Notes: generated by a model from the letters alone, not told the origin. DNA of 64,000 nucleotides from Cupriavidus sp. MP-37 (GCF_020618415.1 NZ_CP085344.1:2441001-2505000), one strand, 5' to 3'; shown: positions 27,109-36,174, counted from the stretch's first letter. Numbers and translations are program-made.

Positions 27109-28164
27109 ATGCCAGCCAAGAAAGTACTGATCCTCGGCGTCAACGGCTTCATCGGCCACCACCTGACGCGCCGCATCCTGGAAACCACGCCGTGGGAGGT
27201 CTACGGCATGGACATGAACACGGACCGCCTGGGCGACCTTGTCGACCACCCGCGCATGCACTTCTTCGAGGGCGACATCACCATCAACAGGGAGTGGATC
27301 GAGTACAACATCCGCAAGTGCGACGTGGTGCTGCCGCTGGTCGCCATCGCCACCCCCGCCACCTACGTGCGCCAGCCGCTGCGCGTGTTCGAGCTGGACT
27401 TCGAGGCCAACCTGCCGATCGTGCGCGCCGCGGTCAAGTACCGCAAGCACCTGGTGTTCCCGTCGACCTCCGAGGTCTACGGCATGTGCAGCGATGAAGA
27501 ATTCGACCCCGAGGCCTCGCCGCTGGTCTACGGCCCGATCAACAAGCCGCGCTGGATCTACGCCTGCTCCAAGCAGCTGATGGACCGCGTGATCCACGCC
27601 TACGGCATGGAGCAGGGGCTGAACTACACGCTGTTCCGCCCCTTCAACTGGATCGGCGCGGGGCTGGACTCGATCTTCGAATCGAAGGAAGGCTCGTCGC
27701 GCGTGGTGACGCAGTTCCTCGGCCACATCGTGCGCGGCGAACCGATCAAGCTGGTCGACGGCGGCGCGCAGCAACGCGCCTTCGCCGACATCGCCGACGG
27801 CATCAGCGCGCTGATGCGCATCATCGAGAATCCGGGCGGCGTCGCCAGCGGCAAGATCTACAACATCGGCAACCCGGGCAATATCCACTCGGTGCGCGAG
27901 CTCGCCGAGATGATGCTGAAGATGGCCGCCGACTATCCGGAGTACGCGGACCAGGCCCGCAAGACGCAGATCGTCGAGACTTCGTCGGGCGACTTCTACG
28001 GCAAGGGCTACCAGGACGTGCAGCACCGCGTGCCGAAGATCGACAACACCATCGAAGAGCTGGGCTGGCGCCCCGAGATCAGCATGGAAGCGGCGCTGCG
28101 CCGCATCTTCGAGGCATACCGCGGGCATGTCGGCGATGCCCGCGTGCTGGTCAACCAGGGCTGA
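27109..28164 (+). CDS. arnA: UDP-glucuronate decarboxylating dehydrogenase (ArnA C-terminal domain type)
   Basis: A 351-residue extended short-chain dehydrogenase matching the C-terminal half of E. coli ArnA, which oxidatively decarboxylates UDP-glucuronate to UDP-4-ketopentose. It has the Rossmann motif GVNGFIGHHL, IEYNIRKCDVVLPLVAIATP, the catalytic STSEVYGMCSD, NKPRWIYACSKQLMDRVI (Tyr/Lys pair), LFRPFNWIG and DGGAQQRAF (Arg needed for decarboxylation). The N-terminal formyltransferase domain is absent, so that activity must be encoded elsewhere. It sits 3 bases after arnT and forms an operon with it. arnB and arnC are not in the window. Confidence 0.88.
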   Translation: MPAKKVLILGVNGFIGHHLTRRILETTPWEVYGMDMNTDRLGDLVDHPRMHFFEGDITINREWIEYNIRKCDVVLPLVAIATPATYVRQPLRVFELDFEANLPIVRAAVKYRKHLVFPSTSEVYGMCSDEEFDPEASPLVYGPINKPRWIYACSKQLMDRVIHAYGMEQGLNYTLFRPFNWIGAGLDSIFESKEGSSRVVTQFLGHIVRGEPIKLVDGGAQQRAFADIADGISALMRIIENPGGVASGKIYNIGNPGNIHSVRELAEMMLKMAADYPEYADQARKTQIVETSSGDFYGKGYQDVQHRVPKIDNTIEELGWRPEISMEAALRRIFEAYRGHVGDARVLVNQG

Positions 28165-28202
28165 ATGGTCGCGGCAAGAGCTCGCGGCCAAAGCAAAGCA
28201 AA

Positions 28203-28226
28203 ACGGCGGTGCCTGGGCACCGCCGT
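28203..28226 (-). terminator. Terminator for the hsp20 operon
   Basis: ACGGCGGTGCC and GGCACCGCCGT form a strong stem. Read on the minus strand it is followed by TTTTTGCTTTGCTT, so it mainly ends the hsp20 transcript. On the plus strand it also follows arnA. Confidence 0.8.
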
Positions 28227-28243
28227 CTTGCATCCGGGCAGGC

Positions 28244-28666
28244 TTAGCCCACCGAGACCTCGATCCGGCGCGGCCGCGCTTCATCGCGGCGCGGGATGGT
28301 CAGCTTCAGCACGCCGTCCTGCAGGTTGGCCTGGATGCCGGACGCGTCGAGATCCGGGCTCAGCGTAAAGGTGCGCGCGTAGCGCGGCTGCCGCACCTCG
28401 GCATGCTGCACGCGCAGGCCGGCCGGCATCGGCAGCACCGCCTCGCCCTCGATGCGCAGGTTGCTGTCGTGGACGTTGACTTCCAGCTTGTCGCGCGGCA
28501 CCCCCGGCAGATCCGCCCACAGCGTGACGCCGGCGGCGGTCTCGAAGATATCGACGGCCGGCATCAGCGTCATGGCCGGCGCCTCGTCGCGGCGCTGCGC
28601 CACGGCGCCGCCCTGCCCGCCCGCACTGTCCTGGTCGCGCTGGATGACTTGATTCGAATCGGTCAT
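28244..28666 (-). CDS. Hsp20-family small heat shock protein
   Basis: A 140-residue ATP-independent holdase. The alpha-crystallin domain covers about residues 35-140: MPAVDIFETAAGVTLWADLP, GVPRDKLEVNVHDSNLRIEG and the late LQDGVLKLTIPR strand. The N-terminal arm is Gln/Asp-rich and the C-terminus lacks a clear IxI motif. It is the second gene of a two-chaperone operon, 15 bases after its paralogue, which suggests mixed oligomers. Both belong to the proteobacterial IbpA/HspC-like groups. Confidence 0.9.
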   Translation of the reverse strand: MTDSNQVIQRDQDSAGGQGGAVAQRRDEAPAMTLMPAVDIFETAAGVTLWADLPGVPRDKLEVNVHDSNLRIEGEAVLPMPAGLRVQHAEVRQPRYARTFTLSPDLDASGIQANLQDGVLKLTIPRRDEARPRRIEVSVG

Positions 28667-28681
28667 GGCAATCTCCTCACA

Positions 28682-29122
28682 TTAGCTGACGGTGATGGCA
28701 CGCGGGCGCGACGCCTCGCGCTTGCCGATGCTGATCGACAGGCAACCGTTGGCGTAGCGGGCCTGCACCTTGTCGGGATCGGCTGCCTGCGGCAACTCGA
28801 TCACACGGCGGAAACTGCCCGCGAAGCGCTCCTGCGCGTAGGGCCGCGCGTCGGCGTCGCCCTCGGGCTGTGCCGCGGCGCGCTCGCCGCTGATGGTCAG
28901 CAGGCCCTTGTCGACCGACACCTCGAACTGCTCCGCCTTCAGGCCCGGGGCAAACACCACGATCTCGATCGAGTCGTCGGTGGTGCCGATATTGAGCGGC
29001 GGAAACGCACCAAAACGCCCGGAGCGCAGGCTGGACGGAAAGCCGCCGAACAGGCTGGCCATCTGCCGTTGCATCCGGTCGAATTCACTGAACAGATCAG
29101 TCCCGAAAATGAAATCACTCAT
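28682..29122 (-). CDS. Hsp20-family small heat shock protein, first of pair
   Basis: 146 residues. A phenylalanine-rich N-terminal arm (SDFIFGTDLFSEFDRMQRQM) precedes an alpha-crystallin domain (PPLNIGTTDDSIEIVVFAPG, then LLTISGERAAA and GSFRRVIELP). AGGAGGA lies 7 bases before the ATG at 29122, which fixes the start. A promoter is visible at 29240-29268 and the transcript continues into the second hsp20 gene. Confidence 0.9.
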   Translation of the reverse strand: MSDFIFGTDLFSEFDRMQRQMASLFGGFPSSLRSGRFGAFPPLNIGTTDDSIEIVVFAPGLKAEQFEVSVDKGLLTISGERAAAQPEGDADARPYAQERFAGSFRRVIELPQAADPDKVQARYANGCLSISIGKREASRPRAITVS

Positions 29123-29239
29123 GGTTGGATCCTCCTTCTGTGCAGCGGGGAGGCGCACGGACGCCGGAGTTCCCCGGCCACCGGTGGCGCCGGCTGGCGG
29201 GGAAGCCACAGCGCGTTGCTGCAGCGGCTGGGCAATCCT

Positions 29240-29268
29240 TAATTAGTGACCGGCCCGGAGGATTTCAA
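29240..29268 (-). promoter_or_regulatory. hsp20 operon promoter
   Basis: On the minus strand TTGAAA (29263-29268), 17 bases, TAATTA (29240-29245), about 120 bases before the first hsp20 ATG. The sequence CTCTTGAA also resembles a sigma32 -35, but no matching CCCCAT-like -10 is seen, so sigma70 is favoured. Confidence 0.6.
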
Positions 29269-29320
29269 GAGGGTGATGGCGCGGTGCCAGGGCGGTTGTG
29301 CCAGCGCCCGGATGCGCGCC

Positions 29321-30400
29321 TCAGGCGCCGGCGCGATCGAAGCCGGCCTTGCGCGCCAGCACGATGGCCTGCCCGCGGTTTTCCACTTCCAGCTTGGCGA
29401 AGATGCTGGTGATGTGGTTGCGCACGGTCTTCTCGCACAGGTCCAGGTGTGCGGCGATCTGCGCGTTGTCGCGCCCCTGCGCGATCAGCTCGACGATATC
29501 GCGCTCGCGGCGCGTCAGCGCGCTGAACGCAGGGGAGCGCGCCGGCTGCGCCGACGGCAGGAACGCGCGCACTTCTTCCAGCCAGCGGCGCCACGCGGGC
29601 TCGGTCTCCAGCAGCAGGTGATTGCCGCTCTCCAGCGGCACGAAGCGCGCGCCCGGAATCTGGCTGGCGATCAGGCGCCCTTCATCGAACGGCACGCGCG
29701 CATCGCGCACCGCGTGCAGCACCAGCGTCGGGCACGCTACGCGCGGCAGCAGCGCCACCACATCGATGTCGTTGAACACACGCATGAAGCGCGCGGCATT
29801 CAGCGGCGAGGTCGAGACCCGCTCCAGTTCGTTGAACCAGGCATGCTGCTCGGCGGTACCGCCGGGGATGAACTGGGTGGTGAAAAACTGGCGGAAGGCG
29901 GGGTTCTCCTGGCCCCAGCCGAGCTCGGCCAGCTTGTTCATCAGCTCGGCTTCCTCCAGCAGGCGCTGGCTGAGATGGTCGCGCTTGAGGCGCCCGCGCG
30001 CATAGCCGCCGTGCAGCACGAGGTGGCTGACGCGCTGCGGATGCGCGACCGCGTAGGCCACGGCGATCGATGCGCCCTGCGAGATACCCAGCAGCGGGAA
30101 ATGATCCACGCCGGTGGCGTCGACGATGGTTTCGAGATCGCGCAGCCAGGCCTCGAAGGACAGGTCCTCGATATCGCGGTCGGAGAGCCCGCAACCGCGC
30201 TCGTCATAGCGGATCAGCGTATGGGTGTCGGACAGCGCCGTGATCATGTGGCTCCACACCGGGCTGCCGACGTCGAACTCCAGGTGGCTCATCCAGTTGG
30301 CCGCCTTGACCAGCGGCGCGCCGCTGCCGGTGATGGCATAGGCCAGCCGCACGCCATCGCGGCTGGTGCACAGGCGGATCTGCTGCTTGAACATCGGCAT
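29321..30400 (-). CDS. Alpha/beta hydrolase fused to a LuxR-type DNA-binding domain
   Basis: 359 residues. Residues 1-285 are an alpha/beta-hydrolase: YDERGCGLSDR, nucleophile elbow GISQGAS (Ser near 107), HAVRDARVP with the acid residue, and ESGNHLLLE with the His. Residues 295-355 are a LuxR/GerE helix-turn-helix (LTRRERDIVELIAQGRDNAQ, then EKTVRNHITSIFAKL). The N-terminal SRDGVRLAYAITGSG is typical of adenylate-cyclase-like or LuxR-fused hydrolases. The hydrolase part may act as a ligand sensor or as an active esterase. No adjacent synthase or obvious target is present. It lies between the hsp20 promoter and a secreted repeat protein. Confidence 0.85.
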   Translation of the reverse strand: MPMFKQQIRLCTSRDGVRLAYAITGSGAPLVKAANWMSHLEFDVGSPVWSHMITALSDTHTLIRYDERGCGLSDRDIEDLSFEAWLRDLETIVDATGVDHFPLLGISQGASIAVAYAVAHPQRVSHLVLHGGYARGRLKRDHLSQRLLEEAELMNKLAELGWGQENPAFRQFFTTQFIPGGTAEQHAWFNELERVSTSPLNAARFMRVFNDIDVVALLPRVACPTLVLHAVRDARVPFDEGRLIASQIPGARFVPLESGNHLLLETEPAWRRWLEEVRAFLPSAQPARSPAFSALTRRERDIVELIAQGRDNAQIAAHLDLCEKTVRNHITSIFAKLEVENRGQAIVLARKAGFDRAGA

Positions 30401-30523
30401 GTCGGGGCCGCGCGGGCGGAAACTGCCGCTCGGCAGCCGCGGGCCGCGGCCGCCATGCGGGCGCGCCGCGTGACTTCCCTAGCTTAGGCAAAGGACGGGC
30501 GGCGCAAAAGCGCCGCCGCGGGT

Positions 30524-30913
30524 TCAGGACAGGCATTCCCCGCTGCCGCGCGCATCGCTGCGCGCGCCGTCGGTATAGGGGTTGCGCGCCCCGGCGCGCG
30601 CGCCCTCGGTGAAGACATCGAAGCGGCCCACGCGCGCACCATCGGTATAGGGGTCCGGCTTGCGCATCCCGTCCTGGCCCGCTTCAAAGCCGCGCACGCG
30701 GCACACGGAAAGATTGCCGCGCGCCACCACCGGCAGCAGCGCGCTCTCCGCGGCCGGACTGCGCGCCCCCTCGGTAAAAGCGTCGCGCTGGGCGGTGTGG
30801 CGCGGCACGGCAGCGGCCAGGGCTTCGCCATAGGCGCCGGCCTGGGCCGCCTGGCTGAAGCCGGCGGCGAGTGCGGCAGCGGCAACGAGGGTGTGGGCAA
30901 GATTCCTGTGCAT
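30524..30913 (-). CDS. Secreted small protein with [Y/F]T[D/E]GAR repeats
   Basis: 129 residues. Residues 1-26 are a signal peptide (HTLVAAAALAAGFSQAAQAG). The mature part has four copies of an eight-residue unit: DAFTEGAR (44-51), DPYTDGAR (87-94), DVFTEGAR (99-106) and NPYTDGAR (111-118). Only two cysteines are present (71 and 127), so one disulfide is possible. I do not recognise a named domain, and no function is claimed. It is followed by the LuxR-hydrolase gene in the same direction, with a 120-base gap. Confidence 0.7.
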   Translation of the reverse strand: MHRNLAHTLVAAAALAAGFSQAAQAGAYGEALAAAVPRHTAQRDAFTEGARSPAAESALLPVVARGNLSVCRVRGFEAGQDGMRKPDPYTDGARVGRFDVFTEGARAGARNPYTDGARSDARGSGECLS

Positions 30914-31370
30914 TGCAATCTCCAACTGCGGCGGCCGGCGGCAACTCTGCCCCGGCAATGCCGTCATTCAGGCGATCGACGATGAAACGGCGCGGCTGCA
31001 CGGGATCGCCCGTGCCGTGCAAGCCATTGCCTGGCGCCGGCCGCCTGCCATCCCATCAGGGCAGCGGCGTGGCGCCGGACTCCGGGATCCGGGGTGTGCT
31101 GGGGCAGTCTGGATGCCGCCACGCCGATGAGGGAACTGCCGCAAGGCGCGGGGCGAGACAAGCTGAGGAACGTATTGTCGGAGGCGGGCAGGCTCGCCGC
31201 ATGAGGCCACGGTCCCGGGTCGGGCCGCCAGGGGGCCGTTTTCCGGGACCTGTGCCCCGCTGCCGGGCTTCACGGCCCAAAGCGTTGAACCAAAGAAAAG
31301 CCCCCGGCGCGCCTGGCGGCGCGGGCCCGGGGGCTGGCGGAGCGGGTGGCGGGCGCGGGCCCGCGCGCGC
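30914..31370. other. Intergenic region between kup and the repeat protein
   Basis: About 460 bases contain the kup terminator (31299-31335) and, nearer 30914, the presumed promoter region of the repeat protein. Several open frames cross it, but none has family sequence or a ribosome site I can support. Confidence 0.5.
31299..31335 (-). terminator. kup terminator
   Basis: AGCCCCCGG (31299-31307) pairs with CCGGGGGCT (31327-31335), with more GC pairing inside. On the minus strand TTTTCTTT follows. It lies about 35 bases past the kup stop. Confidence 0.8.
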
Positions 31371-33269
31371 TCAGATTTCGACCTTGGTGCCCAGTTCGAC
31401 GACCCGGTTGGCCGGAATCTGGAAGAAGTCGGACGGCTTGGCGCCGTTCTGGTGCATCCACGCGAACAGGCTTTCGCGCCACATCGGCATGCCCGGCAGC
31501 TTGGACGGGATCACCGATTCGCGGGCGATGAAGAACGAGGTCTCCATCAGCTCGAAATGCATGTCGAGCTTGCGATCGGCCAGGTCCAGCACCTTCTGCA
31601 CGTCGGGCGTTTCCTTGAAGCCGTACTCGGACTTCAGGATAAACACGCCGCCGCCCAGGTCCTTGCAGCTCAGGCGCTGGTCGTCGTCGACGTAGGGGAC
31701 GTCGCGCGTGATGAAGTTCAGGAACACCACGCGCTCATGCAGCACGCGGTTGTGCTTCAGGTTGTGCAGCAGCGAGACCGGCACCGAATCGGTGTTGCCG
31801 GTCAGGAACACCGCGGTGCCTTCGACGCGGTGCGGCGGGTGCGCCAGCAGGCCGGCGATGAACGGCTCCAGGGGGATGCCGTCTTCCAGGCTGCGCGCGC
31901 GCAGCAGCTTGCGGCCGCTGTACCACGTCATCAGCAGGAAGAACGCACTGCTGCCCAGCAGCAGCGGGAACCAGCCGCCTTCGGCGACCTTGAGCAGGTT
32001 CGCCGCGAAGAACGACAAATCCACCACCAGGAAGGCCGCGCCCAGCACCGCGACCAGCGCGGGGTTCCATTTCCAGACATTGCGCATGCACACCGTCGCC
32101 AGGATGGTGGTGATGACCATGGTGGTGGTCACCGCGATGCCATAGGCAGCCGCCAGGTTCTCGGACTTCTTGAACGAGATCACGACGGCGAACACCAGCG
32201 CCAGCAGCATCCAGTTCACCACCGGCAGGTAGATCTGGCCAATCTCGGCCGCCGAGGTATAGCGCACCCGCATGCGCGGCAGGAAACCCAGCTGGATCGC
32301 CTGGCTGGTCAGCGAGTACGCGCCCGAGATGACCGCCTGCGAGGCGATCACGGTGGCGCAGGTTGCCAGCAGCACCATCGGGATCAGCAGCAGTTCCGGC
32401 ACCATCAGGTAGAACGGGTTCTCGGTGCCGGCCGGGTTGTTCAGCAGCATCGCGCCCTGGCCGAAGTAGTTCAGCATCAGGCACGGCATCACCAGGATGA
32501 ACCAGCCGATGCGGATCGGGCGCGCGCCGAAGTGGCCCATGTCGACATACAGGGCCTCGGCCCCGGTCAGCACCAGGAACACCGAGCCGAGCACGATAAA
32601 CGCCTGCAGCGCGTGCTCGACCAGGAAGATGATGCCGTAGTAGGGATTCACCGCCTTCAGGATTTCCGGCGCCTGCACCAGGTTGTAGATGCCCAATGCG
32701 CCCAGCGCCAGGAACCACGCCGTCATCACCGGCCCGAACAGCTTGCCCACCGCCGCGGTGCCGTGGCGCTGGATCAGAAACAGCGCCGCCAGGATCACCA
32801 GCGTGATCGGTATCACAAAATGCGACAGCTGCGGCGCGGCGATCTCCAGCCCCTCCACCGCCGACAGCACCGAGATCGCCGGCGTGATCACCGCGTCGCC
32901 GTAGAACATGCAGGCACCGAAGATGCCCAGCATCATCAGCACGCGGGCCTTGCCGGAGCGCTGCGCCACGGTGCGCAGCACCAGCGCCATCAGCGCCAGC
33001 ACCCCGCCTTCGCCGTCGTTGTCGGCCCGCATCACGAACACCACGTACTTGATCGAGACCACGATGATCATGGCCCAGAACAGCATGGAGATCACGCCCA
33101 GCACGGCGTCCGTGCTGAAGGCGATGCCGTGCTCCTTGCTGAAGCATTCCTTGAGGGCGTAGAGCGGGCTGGTGCCGATGTCGCCGAAGACGACGCCTAC
33201 CGCGCCGAGCACCAGCGCGCGCGTGCTGGGGCTCTCGACAAAATAGTGGCTGGTTGTGGATTGGGTCAT
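31371..33269 (-). CDS. kup: Low-affinity potassium transporter Kup
   Basis: A 632-residue K+/H+ symporter of the KUP/HAK family. About 12 transmembrane helices cover residues 20-440: [20 protein letters not shown] is the family signature near the N-terminus, then [20 protein letters not shown] and [14 protein letters not shown] cytoplasmic C-terminal domain (residues 440-632) ends with [16 protein letters not shown]. Length is near the usual 620-630. It is monocistronic: it has its own terminator and a 320-base region upstream. Confidence 0.95.
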   Translation of the reverse strand: MTQSTTSHYFVESPSTRALVLGAVGVVFGDIGTSPLYALKECFSKEHGIAFSTDAVLGVISMLFWAMIIVVSIKYVVFVMRADNDGEGGVLALMALVLRTVAQRSGKARVLMMLGIFGACMFYGDAVITPAISVLSAVEGLEIAAPQLSHFVIPITLVILAALFLIQRHGTAAVGKLFGPVMTAWFLALGALGIYNLVQAPEILKAVNPYYGIIFLVEHALQAFIVLGSVFLVLTGAEALYVDMGHFGARPIRIGWFILVMPCLMLNYFGQGAMLLNNPAGTENPFYLMVPELLLIPMVLLATCATVIASQAVISGAYSLTSQAIQLGFLPRMRVRYTSAAEIGQIYLPVVNWMLLALVFAVVISFKKSENLAAAYGIAVTTTMVITTILATVCMRNVWKWNPALVAVLGAAFLVVDLSFFAANLLKVAEGGWFPLLLGSSAFFLLMTWYSGRKLLRARSLEDGIPLEPFIAGLLAHPPHRVEGTAVFLTGNTDSVPVSLLHNLKHNRVLHERVVFLNFITRDVPYVDDDQRLSCKDLGGGVFILKSEYGFKETPDVQKVLDLADRKLDMHFELMETSFFIARESVIPSKLPGMPMWRESLFAWMHQNGAKPSDFFQIPANRVVELGTKVEI

Positions 33270-33589
33270 GAAGTTGGGTCTGCTCGCGCGGAGCGCCGGC
33301 AGGTTTGTTGGCTCTGCCGCGGCCTGGCCCGATCCGGCGCTACGGCTTGCTGCGCCCGGTTCCGGTGCTGGTTGCGGTGCTTATTGCATTGCACAAACGG
33401 GCGCAATTCTAGTTGAACTGTCGACTATCGACCACTGCGGCAAAAAGGGATGCCGCTTTCGTGACTTCGCAAGAATGGGAGGGAAGTGGCGGATGGTCAA
33501 GCCCCGGCGGAGCAAAACAGCGATACCTTGCGCCCGCAAGTGCCGTTGCGGCAGGGCAACAATAGTGCTTTATATCTCACTTTGTGGAG
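33270..33589. other. Intergenic region between livF and kup
   Basis: About 320 bases, AT-richer than its surroundings in the middle. A TAGAAT near 33406 on the minus strand is a possible kup -10, with no convincing -35. A short GTCGA-CTA-TCGAC inverted repeat lies close by. I see no terminator with a T-run for the liv operon and no gene. Confidence 0.4.
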
Positions 33590-34330
33590 TCAGACACCCA
33601 GGTAGCGGTCCAGCGCTTCCGGCTTGCCGGCGAGATCCGATGCAGGGCCGGACAGCACCACCCGGCCCTTTTCCAGCACCACCGCACGGTCGGCGTGCGC
33701 CAGCACCGAGCGGAAATTGCGGTCGACCACCACCGAGGCGATGCCGGTGCTCCGCACGGTGGCAATGACGGCCCAGATCTCGCGCACGATGCGCGGCGCC
33801 AGTCCTTCCGTGGCCTCGTCCAGCACCAGGCAGTCGGGATTGGTCATCAGCGCGCGGCCGATCGACAGCATCTGCTGCTCGCCGCCGGACAGCTGCTGGC
33901 CGCCATGGGACAGGCGTTCCTTCAGGCGCGGGAACAGGTCTAGCACGCGCGCCTCGTCCCAGTCGTTGCGGCCATTGCAGCCCTTGCGCGCAGCCATCAG
34001 CAGGTTCTCGCGCACCGACAGGCTGGGGAAGATGCCGCGCCCCTCCGGCACGTAGGCCACGCCGAGGCGCGCCACCTCGAACGGCTGCGCGCGCGACACA
34101 TCGCGGCCGGCCACCAGGATGCGGCCCTGGCGCTGGCGCACGTGGCCCAGCAGCGTGCGCAACAGCGTGCTCTTGCCCATGCCGTTGCGACCCAGCAGCC
34201 CGACCGTCTCGCCCGCGCCGACGGTGAAGTCGATGTCGCGCAGCACGTGGCTCGAGCCGTACCAGGCGTTGATGCCGGTGGCCTCGATCATCGGCGCGGC
34301 CGGGGCCGCCGCGGGGTTCGGCAGGTTCAT
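33590..34330 (-). CDS. livF: ABC transporter ATP-binding protein LivF type
   Basis: A 246-residue ATPase of a branched-chain-amino-acid-type (HAAT) importer. Walker A is GRNGMGKST, the signature LSGGEQQ, and Walker B CLVLDEATEGL. EGRGIFPSLSVRENL is a LivF hallmark. The switch region reads VVVDRN rather than the common VEQN. The ATG overlaps the livG stop by 4 bases. It is the last gene of livK-livH-livM-livG-livF, all on the minus strand beside the benzoate-CoA ligase, so an aromatic acid rather than leucine is a plausible substrate. Confidence 0.85.
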   Translation of the reverse strand: MNLPNPAAAPAAPMIEATGINAWYGSSHVLRDIDFTVGAGETVGLLGRNGMGKSTLLRTLLGHVRQRQGRILVAGRDVSRAQPFEVARLGVAYVPEGRGIFPSLSVRENLLMAARKGCNGRNDWDEARVLDLFPRLKERLSHGGQQLSGGEQQMLSIGRALMTNPDCLVLDEATEGLAPRIVREIWAVIATVRSTGIASVVVDRNFRSVLAHADRAVVLEKGRVVLSGPASDLAGKPEALDRYLGV

Positions 34331-35097
34331 GCGGCCTCGTCCTCTTCCTCGCCCAGGTAGGCAACCTGGACTTCATGGTTGGTGCGGATCGCCTCGGGAC
34401 TGCCGGTGGCGATCACGGCGCCGTTGACCATCACGGTGATGCGGTCGGCGACCGAGAACACCGCGTCCATGTCGTGCTCCACCAGCAGGATGGCGTGGCC
34501 TTCGCGCAGGCCGCGCAGCAGTGCCAGCATCCGTGCCGACTCTTCCGCGCCCATGCCCGCCAGCGGCTCGTCCAGCAGCAGCGCGACCGGCTGCGTGGCC
34601 AGGCACATCGCCACTTCCAGCTGGCGCTTCTGCCCGTGCGCGAGGTCGCTGGCGCGCCGCTCCGCCAGGTGCTCCAGCCCGGCGCGCTCCATGGCCTCGT
34701 CGGCCAGCGTCGCGGCAGTGCGGCAGCCCTGGGCGCTTTCCCACAGCCGCCAGGCGCGCTGCGCGCGCGACTGCGCCGCCAGCCGGCAGTTCTCGCGCAC
34801 CGTCAGCGGCAGGAAGATGTTGTTGCGCTGGTAGCTGCGCCCCACCCCATGGCGCGCCAGCCGCGGCTGCGACCAGCCGGTCACGTCCTCGCCCTTCAGG
34901 CGCAGGCGGCCGGAGGACGGCGGCAATTCGCCGGACAGCATATTGATCAGGGTCGACTTGCCGGCGCCATTGGTGCCGATCACGGCGTGGATCTCGTGCA
35001 GCGCCAGCGTCAGGTCGACGCCCGCCACCGCGGTCAGGCCGCCGAAGCGCCGGGTCAGCTGCTGCGCTTCGAGGATGGTGGTGGCGGGCGTGCTCAT
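34327..35097 (-). CDS. livG: ABC transporter ATP-binding protein LivG type
   Basis: A 256-residue ATPase, partner of LivF. Walker A is GTNGAGKST, Walker B VALLLDEPLAGM, and the degenerate signature DLAHGQKRQLEVAM is typical of LivG. The helical insert GVGRSYQRNNIFLPLTVREN and the switch His in LVEHDMD are present. The start ATG at 35097 overlaps the livM stop (ATGA); the frame extends upstream but without family sequence. Confidence 0.85.
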   Translation of the reverse strand: MSTPATTILEAQQLTRRFGGLTAVAGVDLTLALHEIHAVIGTNGAGKSTLINMLSGELPPSSGRLRLKGEDVTGWSQPRLARHGVGRSYQRNNIFLPLTVRENCRLAAQSRAQRAWRLWESAQGCRTAATLADEAMERAGLEHLAERRASDLAHGQKRQLEVAMCLATQPVALLLDEPLAGMGAEESARMLALLRGLREGHAILLVEHDMDAVFSVADRITVMVNGAVIATGSPEAIRTNHEVQVAYLGEEEDEAA

Positions 35098-36173
35098 GCG
35101 GCCTCCGTATGGCTGCGCGGCTCCGCAGGGGCTTCGCCGGTGCCGGAGCCCGCATCGCCATTGCGGCGCCGACGGCGCCCGTGCCGCAGCACCGATGGCA
35201 GGCTGACCAGCCCGCGCGGCAGCAGCGCCACCGCGACAATGATGAAGCCGCCCATCAGCAGCTGCCAGTGCTTGGTCAGGGTACTGAACCACTCGGCCAG
35301 CAGCACGAACGAGAACGCGCCCAGCACCGCGCCGGCCAGGCTGCCGACACCGCCCAGGATCACCATCAGCATGGCGTTGCCCGACTGGTGCCACGACGCG
35401 ATTTCCGGATTGACGAAGCCGAACTGGATCGCATAGAGAAACCCCGCCAGTCCCGCCAGCAGCCCGCCCGCGACAAAGGCGCCCAGCTGGTAGCGGTAGG
35501 TGGCATAGCCGGCCGCGCGCATGCGTTGCTCGTTATGGCGGATGCCGACCAGCGCGTGGCCGAAGCGCGAGCGCAGCACCAGCATCAGCACCGCCACGGT
35601 CGCCACCAGCCCCAGCCACACCAGCCAGTAGAAGTGCATGGGGTCGTTCACCGTCAGCAGGCGCTCGCCCGGCACGGGAAATTCCGGACGGAAGTAGATA
35701 TAGGTGCCATCGCTGCCGCCCGCGACCTTGGTGTCGTGGAACACGAAGTACACCATCTGCGCGAACGCCAGCGTCACCATGATGAAATACACTCCGCGCG
35801 TGCGCAGCACCAGCGCGCCCACCACCAGCGCCAGCGCGGCCGACGCCGCCAGCGCGGCGGCCAGCAGGACCCAGCCGTTGCCGGGGCCGCTCTGCGGCGC
35901 CAGCATCGCGGTGGCGTAGGCCGCCATGGCGAAATAAGCGGCATGGCCCAGGCTGACCAGCCCGGTGTAGCCGATCAGCAGCTGCAGCGACAGCGCGAAG
36001 ATCGCCATGATCATCACCTTGCTGAGCAGCTCGATATAGAACTTGTGGCTGTCCGCGGTCAGCAGCAGCGGCAGCCCGGCCAGCACCGCAAAGGCCACCA
36101 CCCAGCCCAGCGCGGTGGCGAGCGTGGCGTTGCGCGCAGCGTGCCGGCGCGCCGGCAATGTCGTCGGATTCAT
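35094..36173 (-). CDS. livM: ABC transporter permease LivM type
   Basis: A 359-residue inner-membrane permease with about nine hydrophobic segments. The family motif GYTGLVSLGHAAYFAMAAYA (about 65-85) and GLLAGLAGFLYAIQFGFVNP (about 235-255) are clear. The N-terminus is basic, and the C-terminal tail past residue 320 is hydrophilic and Arg-rich. It starts one base after the livH stop. Confidence 0.87.
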   Translation of the reverse strand: MNPTTLPARRHAARNATLATALGWVVAFAVLAGLPLLLTADSHKFYIELLSKVMIMAIFALSLQLLIGYTGLVSLGHAAYFAMAAYATAMLAPQSGPGNGWVLLAAALAASAALALVVGALVLRTRGVYFIMVTLAFAQMVYFVFHDTKVAGGSDGTYIYFRPEFPVPGERLLTVNDPMHFYWLVWLGLVATVAVLMLVLRSRFGHALVGIRHNEQRMRAAGYATYRYQLGAFVAGGLLAGLAGFLYAIQFGFVNPEIASWHQSGNAMLMVILGGVGSLAGAVLGAFSFVLLAEWFSTLTKHWQLLMGGFIIVAVALLPRGLVSLPSVLRHGRRRRRNGDAGSGTGEAPAEPRSHTEAA

Positions 36174-36174
36174 G

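Noticed and set aside
25264..28284. A 1006-codon minus-strand frame opposite arnT and arnA
   Set aside because: Composition typical of an antisense shadow; arnT and arnA are certain on the plus strand.
29260..29275. Sigma32 heat-shock promoter from the CTTGAA before hsp20
   Set aside because: The matching -10 is absent at 13-15 bases; the TAATTA at 17 bases fits sigma70 better.
30914..31298. Short frames in the gap upstream of the kup terminator
   Set aside because: No ribosome site, family motif or signal peptide; probably non-coding.
31452..33416. A 654-codon plus-strand frame opposite kup
   Set aside because: His/Gln/Arg-rich antisense of a membrane-protein gene, a common artefact.
33536..33560. 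Short TGCCG/CGGCA hairpin upstream of the livF stop
   Set aside because: Only five base pairs and no T-run; too weak to call as the liv terminator.
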